This document shows, one piece after another, positions 1 through 5,266 of a stretch of 6,650 nt of DNA; position 1 is the stretch's first letter, and the number at the start of each line of letters is the position of its first letter. Below the pieces are notes generated by a model. That model was not told the DNA's origin. It made no database searches and saw only the letters and a program-made list of their open reading frames with translations. The DNA comes from an uncultured Bacteroidota bacterium (GTDB taxonomy: Bacteria > Bacteroidota > Bacteroidia > Chitinophagales > Chitinophagaceae). Both the position numbers and the translations under genes were made by a program. Location of the stretch: the NCBI GenBank assembly GCA_903912405.1, contig CAIWHF010000260.1, positions 1 through 6,650 on the forward strand, given 5' to 3'.

Positions 1-128
1 AAATTATAGATTCAACAAGTAAAGAAACCTAAAATTGCTGAAAGGTTGGTTGCAATAATAAAGTTTTGTTTTGTAAAAAAAAATTAAATCTCTTATAAAT
101 TTTATTATAACTAGGTCTTTATAAACTA

Positions 129-152
129 AAAGCCCCGATAAATCGGGGCTTT
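129..152. terminator. Hairpin terminator downstream of the T9SS cargo gene, possibly bidirectional
   Basis: A perfect 10-bp inverted repeat (129-138 pairing with 143-152) with core AGCCCCGA/TCGGGGCT closes a 4-base TAAA loop. It lies about 20 bases beyond the stop codon of the minus-strand exported-protein gene. Read on the minus strand, the stem is followed by TTTAGTTTAT, a moderate U-tract. Read on the plus strand it is followed by a longer T-rich stretch (151-170), so it could also stop transcripts arriving from the left, outside the window. The G/C-rich stem in A/T-rich surroundings is typical of an intrinsic terminator. Function is inferred from structure only. Confidence 0.85.
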
Positions 153-173
153 AAATTTTTAATTTTTTTTATA

Positions 174-1520
174 TTAATGAGCTACTACGAAACGGTTGCT
201 AACTGTTTGACCGTTTGAAGTGATGCTGTATAAATAAATACCAGCATTTAAATTTGCTACATTAAATACTACTTTGTTAGATGTATTTGCAACTGCTGAA
301 ACTGTTTTAGCATCCACTTCTTGACCCAACATATTCATGATAGCCACTTTAGTAGTTGCATTTTCAGTTGTATTGAAAGCAATTGATAAAACATCTGTAG
401 CTGGATTTGGAGATGCTACTACTGATTCGATAGTAGATTTTACATCAGCAACACCAGTGATGTTACAAGTAGTACAAGATAATTTGATATCAACATATGG
501 ATATTCTAAACTATAAGCTGCAGTATATGCCCACGTAGGGATATAATCACCAAACCAAGAACTTGAACCAGCTAATGGTTGAGGCGCTAAGAAACCAGTA
601 TTATATTCACCATCTACATAAGTAGGGAAACCACTTGCATTTTGCTCATACCATAATCCAGTAAATGCATTATAATTATAAGCAGTACCCGTATACATAG
701 TACTGTAAGCAGGATAAGTAGCACCATATTTGTAAGCAACACTCATACCAACGATACCATTTGCAGGCACATTGAAATTAGGTACAGCAATTTTGAAATA
801 GTTCATACCGTCAGCAGTAGTATCATTTACAGAAGCAGCTGTTAATAATTTATTTACAGTTACTACAGCAGTTGTTACACCTGAGTTATTTGCTGCAATG
901 TTCTTAACAGAGTCTTGGAACATATGTGCAAAACGAACGGTATCTTTACCATAGCTAGACGCCATTCCTGTAAAATAATAAACTGGCATGTTAGTAGTTG
1001 AACCATATCCATAGATGAAAGAAACTTTCAAGGTATCCACTGTTGTAGAACCCGTTTTTCTTTCATAAAATCCATAAACAATTGCAGAGTCCACTTTAAA
1101 TGCATCCGTTGATTTAATAGCAACTTCACCAGGGTAAAGCGCACTAGTATTAAACAATACTGTAGAAGGATCTAATGAAGTACCGAATGAACGAACCCAT
1201 ACTGTATCTGAAGTAGTACCGTACATACTTAACATATCTGCTTTATGCCATAACCAAGTGATGTGAGAATTATTGGCAACATTAGGATCAATTGTAGACA
1301 ACATATCTACAAAGTTGTACCATCTAGATCCGCCAGCAGTACCTTTGTTGGCAGTTGCATGTTGCGCATTGATTTTATCAGCTTTTAATCTGTTTAAATC
1401 TACATTTCTCTTTTGTGGAGCTTCTAAAAACTTTGAAGTCATCACAACGGATTGGTTTTGTTGAGCTATTGCCACAAAATTTGACAAAGCTACACCCGCT
1501 AATAGTAATAGTTTTTTCAT
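174..1520 (-). CDS. Exported protein with a type IX secretion (Por) C-terminal sorting domain; passenger function unknown
   Basis: The product is 448 aa. Residues 1-19 form a Sec signal peptide: MKK, a hydrophobic run LLLLAGVALSNFVAIA, then probable cleavage before Q20. Residues about 368-448 match the T9SS type A sorting domain: SPNPATD (370-376), MLGQEV (397-402), LNAGIYLYSI (424-433) and a final short strand NRFVV. In this family the domain directs export across the outer membrane and is then removed, leaving the cargo secreted or surface-attached. The passenger (about 20-365) is rich in Tyr, Thr, Ser and Asn and looks like beta-sheet; I recognise no catalytic motif. A CTTC motif (349-352) lies just before the sorting domain. 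An in-frame ATG 24 codons upstream (1592) would place charged residues before the signal peptide and would put the likely promoter inside the coding region, so the MKK start is preferred. The gene appears to be transcribed alone. Confidence 0.88.
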   Translation of the reverse strand: MKKLLLLAGVALSNFVAIAQQNQSVVMTSKFLEAPQKRNVDLNRLKADKINAQHATANKGTAGGSRWYNFVDMLSTIDPNVANNSHITWLWHKADMLSMYGTTSDTVWVRSFGTSLDPSTVLFNTSALYPGEVAIKSTDAFKVDSAIVYGFYERKTGSTTVDTLKVSFIYGYGSTTNMPVYYFTGMASSYGKDTVRFAHMFQDSVKNIAANNSGVTTAVVTVNKLLTAASVNDTTADGMNYFKIAVPNFNVPANGIVGMSVAYKYGATYPAYSTMYTGTAYNYNAFTGLWYEQNASGFPTYVDGEYNTGFLAPQPLAGSSSWFGDYIPTWAYTAAYSLEYPYVDIKLSCTTCNITGVADVKSTIESVVASPNPATDVLSIAFNTTENATTKVAIMNMLGQEVDAKTVSAVANTSNKVVFNVANLNAGIYLYSITSNGQTVSNRFVVAH

Positions 1521-1563
1521 GTTGTATTTGTTTGAAGTTAAATTTATATGATTTTTCTTGTTG

Positions 1564-1594
1564 TAAAGATAGGGATTTCTGAGAAAGTTCAAAA
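1564..1594 (-). promoter_or_regulatory. Probable Bacteroidota-type promoter of the T9SS cargo gene
   Basis: On the minus strand, TTTTG (1594-1590) is followed after 18 bases by TATCTTTA (1571-1564). This fits the Bacteroidota sigma-ABfr consensus (TTG near -33, TAnnTTTG near -7) apart from the final base of the -7 box. It predicts transcription starting near 1557-1560 and a leader of about 40 bases, A/T-rich and without an obvious Shine-Dalgarno sequence. This is the only promoter in the window with both boxes at near-consensus spacing. The start site is inferred. Confidence 0.55.
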
Positions 1595-1638
1595 TTTTTT
1601 AGTTTTTTTTCTACCTTTTTAACTTTGAAATTAAACTA

Positions 1639-1646
1639 TACCTTTG
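1639..1646 (+). promoter_or_regulatory. Probable -7 box of the proline dehydrogenase operon
   Basis: TACCTTTG matches the Bacteroidota -7 consensus TAnnTTTG exactly and lies 22 bases before the proline dehydrogenase ATG. That predicts a short leader of roughly 15-20 bases. No TTG stands at the expected -33 distance; only a T-run (1616-1620) is there, while a TTTG at 1624-1627 is too close. The 10-base string ATACCTTTGT recurs exactly at the promoter of the gene at 5051. Confidence 0.55.
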
Positions 1647-1668
1647 TCTATATTCTAGAATCTAAGAT

Positions 1669-2838
1669 ATGCTACCTCAATTCAACGATACCGAAATAGC
1701 TTTTAAGCACCAAAGCAACCACTCCCTAAAACAAGCTCATTTCTTATTCTCGGCCATGGGCAACCCTTTGGTTACTAAATTAGGCATTGCAGCTACACAG
1801 TGGGCATTTAAATTACAGCTACCTATTCAATCTCTTATTAAAAGCACCATTTTTAAGCAATTTTGTGGCGGAGAAACCATGCAGGAAGCAGCAACAACTG
1901 CACATATGCTGCATCAATATGGCGTAGGGGTAATCTTAGACTATGGTGTTGAAGGGAAGGATAGTGAAACCTCTTTCGATGCCGCTGTTCCAGAATTCAT
2001 GAAAGCAATAGAATACGCCGCAACTCAACCAAATATTCCTTTTATTAGTGCTAAAATTACTGGTTTTGCTCGCTTTGCATTATTAGAAAAAATAAATAAT
2101 AAAGAAGTACTTAACGAAGAAGAAAATGCCGAATGGCAGCGCATCATACTACGATTACATCAGCTTTGCCAACACGCTAAAGCCAATAATATAATGCTCT
2201 TAATTGATGCCGAAGAAAGTTGGATTCAACAACCGGTGGATGACATTACCGATCTGATGATGGCTACCTATAATACCGAAAAGGTTGTTGTTTTCAATAC
2301 TTTTCAATTATATCGCCACGATCGATTAGCCTTTCTAAAAACTTCTCATCAAAAAGCCTTAGTAGGAAATTACCTATTAGGAGCCAAATTAGTTCGTGGT
2401 GCCTATATGGAAAAAGAGCGTGCTAGAGCACTATCGCTTGGCTACCCAAGTCCAATACAGGAAAGCAAAGAAGCTAGTGATCTAGATTATAATGCCGCAG
2501 TCAACTATTGCTTAGATCATATTAATTCAATTGTTGTTTTTATTGGCACACACAATGAGAACAGCTGCTTGCTTGCAGCAGAAAAAATGCAACAATTAAA
2601 TATAGCAAGCAATCATCCTCATATTTATTTCTCACAATTGTATGGCATGAGTGATAATATCTCTTTCAATCTTGCTAATGGTCATTATAATATTTCAAAG
2701 TACCTACCCTACGGACCCGTAAAAGATGTTATACCCTACTTGATGCGAAGAGCTCAAGAAAACACTTCGGTAGCTGGACAAACAGGCAGAGAATTATCAT
2801 TAATTAAAACGGAATTAAAACGTCGCAAACTTAGTTAA
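1669..2838 (+). CDS. Proline dehydrogenase (monofunctional, FAD-dependent)
   Basis: This 389-aa protein oxidises L-proline to delta-1-pyrroline-5-carboxylate using FAD, the first step of proline catabolism to glutamate. Family motifs appear in order along the TIM barrel: LDYGVEG (90-96), SAKITG (127-132), DAEESW (180-185), QLYR (213-216), KLVRGAYMEKER (240-251), GTHN (293-296), QLYGMSD (323-329), KYLPYGPV (344-351) and RRAQEN (360-365). The paired arginines of the last motif correspond to those that bind the proline carboxylate in PutA-type enzymes. Length fits a stand-alone enzyme: there is no P5C dehydrogenase domain and no DNA-binding domain, so a separate P5C dehydrogenase is expected elsewhere in the genome. 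The chosen start gives an N-terminus (FNDTEIAF) of the kind usual in Bacteroidota homologues. It is the first gene of a two-gene unit, one base upstream of the next ATG. It is left unnamed because putA usually denotes the bifunctional enzyme. Confidence 0.95.
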   Translation: MLPQFNDTEIAFKHQSNHSLKQAHFLFSAMGNPLVTKLGIAATQWAFKLQLPIQSLIKSTIFKQFCGGETMQEAATTAHMLHQYGVGVILDYGVEGKDSETSFDAAVPEFMKAIEYAATQPNIPFISAKITGFARFALLEKINNKEVLNEEENAEWQRIILRLHQLCQHAKANNIMLLIDAEESWIQQPVDDITDLMMATYNTEKVVVFNTFQLYRHDRLAFLKTSHQKALVGNYLLGAKLVRGAYMEKERARALSLGYPSPIQESKEASDLDYNAAVNYCLDHINSIVVFIGTHNENSCLLAAEKMQQLNIASNHPHIYFSQLYGMSDNISFNLANGHYNISKYLPYGPVKDVIPYLMRRAQENTSVAGQTGRELSLIKTELKRRKLS

Positions 2839-2839
2839 T

Positions 2840-3358
2840 ATGAAAACTTACCCTTGCACTTTAGACCAACTTTCTAAATGGATTACCTTTTCGGTATTTA
2901 TAGCATTACTTATCCCTGTAATTACCATTGCCAACATTACCTTTCATCAACAATCACTTAGCGAGCGATTGGCATTTATAAGCACCTTTGTAATATTAGG
3001 TGCGGGGTTATCACTCGCCTATTTATGGAAACCTCAACAAATAGCATTAAGCAATGAATTTTTAATTGTAAAAAGAAAATTTGGTGATAAAAAATTTCCA
3101 TTGGCAAACATTCAATCAGCGGCCATCATCACCCGAAAAGAATTAGGAATGGGCATACGCCTCTTCGGCTCTGGTGGCTTCTTTGGCTATTATGGGCTCT
3201 TCAAATATAAAAACATCGGCAATGTCAATGTGTATTGTACGCAACGCGAACCAGTGATTTTAATCGAACTAACTAAAGGTAAAATACTGATTAGTCCAGA
3301 CGAACCTTCTTTGTTTTTAAACGATTTGAATACAATAAAAAAAGCGCCTAATCAATAG
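2840..3358 (+). CDS. Small membrane protein with a bacterial PH-like domain
   Basis: The product is 172 aa. Two hydrophobic segments (about 14-35 and 43-62) form a helical hairpin at the N-terminus, followed by a soluble region of about 110 residues. That region resembles the bacterial PH-domain proteins of Bacteroidota: strands around IALSNEFLIVKR (68-79), FPLANIQSA (86-94), a glycine/aromatic-rich stretch with LFGSGGFFGYYG (108-119), then ILIELTKGKILISP (140-153). The short loop between the membrane helices and the absence of a signal peptide suggest an inner-membrane protein with the PH-like part facing the cytoplasm. The ATG lies one base after the proline dehydrogenase stop, so translation is probably coupled; a link to proline use is possible but unproven. 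The last six codons (KKAPNQ) and the TAG lie inside a terminator hairpin. Family assignment is from recognition of the pattern; biochemical function is unknown. Confidence 0.75.
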   Translation: MKTYPCTLDQLSKWITFSVFIALLIPVITIANITFHQQSLSERLAFISTFVILGAGLSLAYLWKPQQIALSNEFLIVKRKFGDKKFPLANIQSAAIITRKELGMGIRLFGSGGFFGYYGLFKYKNIGNVNVYCTQREPVILIELTKGKILISPDEPSLFLNDLNTIKKAPNQ

Positions 3359-3372
3359 GCGCTTTTTTTATT
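3334..3372. terminator. Bidirectional terminator shared by two convergent operons, embedded in coding sequence
   Basis: A perfect 17-bp inverted repeat (3334-3350 pairing with 3356-3372) closes a 5-base loop, ATCAA. The core is AGCGCCTA/TAGGCGCT, flanked by seven A on the left and seven T on the right, so each strand reads as a G/C stem followed by a U-tract. The hairpin contains the TAG of the plus-strand gene (3356-3358) and the TAA of the minus-strand gene (3368-3370), and its left arm encodes the end of the plus-strand protein. It should end both the proline dehydrogenase transcript and the enolase transcript. Confidence 0.93.
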
Positions 3373-3646
3373 TAATGATGTATACATCTTCATCGTCGTA
3401 TTTCATTTTATATTTTTCTCTAGCTATTTTTTCTAAGAGCTTTGGATCATTTAAAATAGTTTGATAATCGGCCTCTAATCGTTTTATCTCTTGCTTAAGA
3501 AACACAATATTTGCCTCCGCTTTTTTCAATTCTTGATATTGCTCTACTTGATTTAAAACATTGCTTTGATCAAAAAACAACATCCAAATTAAGAAGACAC
3601 CTCCTACAATAATGTATCGATTATATAAAAAAGAAAAGCGTTTCAT
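3368..3646 (-). CDS. Septum formation initiator family protein (FtsB/DivIC-like)
   Basis: The product is 92 aa, the usual size of this family. It has a short basic cytoplasmic N-terminus (MKRFSFLYNR), one membrane helix (about 11-25), a predicted coiled coil (about 32-65, rich in E, K, L and Q), and a conserved C-terminal block, LEKIAREKYKMKYDDEDVYII (71-91). That topology and the block match FtsB/DivIC proteins. These form a complex with FtsL and FtsQ/DivIB at the division site and help activate septal peptidoglycan synthesis. The gene lies 8 bases after enolase on the same strand; the eno-ftsB order is also known in other bacteria such as Pseudomonas, which supports the call. The gene shares its terminator with the convergent plus-strand unit. 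I leave the symbol empty because FtsB and DivIC cannot be told apart from this sequence alone. Confidence 0.88.
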   Translation of the reverse strand: MKRFSFLYNRYIIVGGVFLIWMLFFDQSNVLNQVEQYQELKKAEANIVFLKQEIKRLEADYQTILNDPKLLEKIAREKYKMKYDDEDVYIIK

Positions 3647-3650
3647 AAGT

Positions 3651-3656
3651 TCCTTT
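3651..3656 (-). promoter_or_regulatory. Shine-Dalgarno-like site for the septum protein gene
   Basis: Read on the minus strand, the enolase stop runs straight into AAAGGA, four bases before the ATG at 3646 (context TAAAGGAACTTATG). A purine-rich site is notable because the other genes here lack one. It suggests re-initiation of ribosomes finishing enolase. The site overlaps the enolase stop codon. Confidence 0.5.
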
Positions 3657-4944
3657 ATTTACCAAATTGCAAAGCATGTTGAGGGAAATAGGCATTAGCA
3701 CCTAAAGCTTCCTCTATACGTAATAGCTGATTGTACTTAGCCATTCTATCGGAGCGAGATGCTGAACCTGTTTTAATTTGTCCGCAGTTTAAGGCTACTG
3801 CTAAATCAGCAATGGTATTATCTTCCGTTTCACCACTTCTATGACTCATAATGGTATTGTACTTATTATGTTGCGCCATCATTACCGCATCAATAGTTTC
3901 TGTCAACGTACCAATTTGATTTACTTTAACTAATAAACCATTAGCTGTATTTTCTTTAATACCTTTTGATAAGCGCTCTACATTGGTTACAAATAAATCA
4001 TCACCTACCAATTGTACTTTACTGCCCAATTCGTCGGTTAATGCTTTCCAGCCTTTCCAATCATCTTCTGCCATACCATCTTCTATACTTACGATAGGAT
4101 ATTTTTTACACCAAGAAGCCCAATAAGCAACCAATTCACTACTAGTCATTTTTTTACCGCCCGATTTATGGAAATGGTATTTTTTTGTTTTTGCATCATA
4201 CAGTTCGCTTACTGCTGCATCCATAGCAATAGCCACCTCTACACCAGGTTTGTACCCTGCCTTTTCAATTGCTTTAATGACTGTTTCTATGGCTTCTTCA
4301 TTACTTTGAATATCTGGCGCAAATCCACCTTCATCACCAACATTAGTTGAATAGCCTTTAGCTTTCAATACCGCTTTTAAATGATGAAAAATTTCTACGC
4401 CCCAACGTAAGCCTTCTCCAAAAGTGGGTGCACCTATTGGCATCACCATAAATTCTTGAAAATCTATTTTATTATCTGCATGCGCACCGCCGTTCAAGAT
4501 ATTCATCATAGGCATTGGTAAGGTCTTAGCATTAGCGCCTCCCATGTAACGATACAAAGGCAAGCCTGTTGCTTGAGCTGCCGCTTTTGCAACCGCCATA
4601 CTCACCGCTAAAATAGCATTCGCTCCTAATCTACTTTTATTTTTAGTGCCGTCCATTTCAATCATGCACATATCAATACCTCTTTGATCGGTTACATCCC
4701 AACCATATAATTCTTCCGCTATGATATCTTGCACATTAGCAACAGCTGTTAAAACACCTTTACCTAAATATATTTTTTTGTTATTGTCTCTCAACTCAAC
4801 AGCTTCATGCACACCAGTTGAAGCACCTGATGGCACAGCTGCTCTACCTAAATAGCCATCGCTAGTGATTACATCTACTTCTACTGTTGGATTGCCTCTT
4901 GAATCTAATACTTGTCGAGCAATAATGCTGTTGATAAAACTCAT
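3655..4944 (-). CDS. eno: Enolase (phosphopyruvate hydratase)
   Basis: This 429-aa protein is full length for the family. It interconverts 2-phosphoglycerate and phosphoenolpyruvate in glycolysis and gluconeogenesis. Visible signatures include SRGNPTVEV (15-23), the mobile loop SGASTG (39-44), LNGGAHADN (150-158, His155), GDEGGFAP (203-210, Glu205 as the acid/base), Asp242, Glu288 and Asp315 as magnesium ligands, KVNQIGT (340-346, Lys340 as the catalytic base), SHRSGETED (367-375) and the closing block KTGSASRSDR...KYNQLLRIEE. The variants SIEDGMAEDDW and KTGSASRSDR are of the kind seen in Bacteroidota, where many other bacteria have SIEDP and KTGAPCRSER. All catalytic residues are present. 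It is the first gene of a pair with the septum protein. The promoter box is at 4976-4983, giving a leader of about 25-30 A/T-rich bases without a Shine-Dalgarno sequence. Confidence 0.98.
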   Translation of the reverse strand: MSFINSIIARQVLDSRGNPTVEVDVITSDGYLGRAAVPSGASTGVHEAVELRDNNKKIYLGKGVLTAVANVQDIIAEELYGWDVTDQRGIDMCMIEMDGTKNKSRLGANAILAVSMAVAKAAAQATGLPLYRYMGGANAKTLPMPMMNILNGGAHADNKIDFQEFMVMPIGAPTFGEGLRWGVEIFHHLKAVLKAKGYSTNVGDEGGFAPDIQSNEEAIETVIKAIEKAGYKPGVEVAIAMDAAVSELYDAKTKKYHFHKSGGKKMTSSELVAYWASWCKKYPIVSIEDGMAEDDWKGWKALTDELGSKVQLVGDDLFVTNVERLSKGIKENTANGLLVKVNQIGTLTETIDAVMMAQHNKYNTIMSHRSGETEDNTIADLAVALNCGQIKTGSASRSDRMAKYNQLLRIEEALGANAYFPQHALQFGK

Positions 4945-4975
4945 AATTTAATTTTTTTATTGATTGTATAGATAA

Positions 4976-4983
4976 CAAAAGTA
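4976..4983 (-). promoter_or_regulatory. eno: Probable -7 box of the enolase-septum protein operon
   Basis: On the minus strand, TACTTTTG matches TAnnTTTG exactly, 31 bases upstream of the enolase ATG. No TTG is found at the expected -33 distance (about 5002-5005). That position is instead covered by the dyad at 5000-5022. Inferred from consensus only. Confidence 0.5.
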
Positions 4984-4999
4984 CTTATTTTTTGGAATT

Positions 5000-5022
5000 T
5001 TAATTAGCAGCCTGCTTATTAA
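5000..5022. promoter_or_regulatory. Near-perfect 23-bp dyad between divergent promoters; candidate operator
   Basis: TTAATTAGCAG (5000-5010) and CTGCTTATTAA (5012-5022) are inverted repeats around the single base 5011, with ten of eleven pairs matching (T5005/T5017 is the exception). A one-base centre makes it a poor RNA hairpin but a plausible site for a dimeric regulator. It covers the -33 region of the enolase promoter and reaches the -33 region of the VF530-gene promoter. Much of it is A/T, so chance cannot be excluded; the GCAG-C-CTGC core is the informative part. Confidence 0.35.
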
Positions 5023-5038
5023 TTATTAATTAAAATAA

Positions 5039-5046
5039 TACCTTTG
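5039..5046 (+). promoter_or_regulatory. Probable -7 box giving a leaderless or nearly leaderless VF530-family mRNA
   Basis: TACCTTTG matches the Bacteroidota -7 consensus exactly and ends only four bases before the ATG at 5051. With the usual box-to-start distance, transcription would begin at or within a few bases of the ATG. The -33 region has no TTG; the sequence upstream (5016-5029) is an exact tandem TTATTAA repeat. Confidence 0.5.
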
Positions 5047-5050
5047 TAAA

Positions 5051-5266
5051 ATGCAGAAAAACAACCCACTTCACGGTGTTAAATTAGAAATGATGATCAT
5101 TGAGTTAGAAGCGCATTTTGGATGGGAATCGTTATATAATCTACTGCCGGTTAATTGTTTCAGCAACAATCCGAGTATGCAATCATGCTTAAAGTTTTTT
5201 AGAAAAACCCCTTGGGCGAGAGCAAAATTGGAAACTATCTATTTAAATACCTTCTCTTACTCTTAA
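5051..5266 (+). CDS. VF530 family (DUF2132) small DNA-binding protein
   Basis: The product is 71 aa. It carries the family's recognisable blocks: NPLHGV (5-10), KLEMMIIEL (11-19), HFGW (22-25), NCF (35-37), NNPSMQSCLKF (39-49) and RKTPWAR (51-57). The family is named after Vibrio fischeri VF0530, a small helical protein described as DNA-binding; its cellular role is not established as far as I know. Length fits the family, and the protein has no signal peptide or membrane segment. The gene stands alone, divergent from enolase. It probably has a leaderless transcript, since the promoter box ends four bases before the ATG. Its stop codon overlaps that of the convergent helicase gene. The conserved blocks support a real gene despite its small size. 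Confidence 0.88.
   Translation: MQKNNPLHGVKLEMMIIELEAHFGWESLYNLLPVNCFSNNPSMQSCLKFFRKTPWARAKLETIYLNTFSYS

Noticed and set aside
1..32. A possible C-terminal fragment of a plus-strand gene reading IIDSTSKET and ending in TAA at 30-32
   Set aside because: Only nine codons are visible and nothing in them is recognisable; it cannot be told from chance.
1273..1464. Plus-strand open frame opposite the T9SS cargo gene
   Set aside because: Antisense shadow of a well-supported gene, with no promoter box or recognisable protein features.
1521..1592. A 24-codon N-terminal extension of the T9SS cargo protein starting at 1592
   Set aside because: It would place charged and polar residues before a standard signal peptide and cover the best promoter in the window; the MKK start at 1520 explains both.
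4168..4350. Cysteine- and phenylalanine-rich plus-strand open frame opposite enolase
   Set aside because: The odd composition is a by-product of the enolase codons on the other strand; enolase is certain here.
5016..5029. Tandem TTATTAA repeat, considered as a regulatory iteron
   Set aside because: Only two A/T-only copies in an A/T-rich intergenic region; expected by chance.
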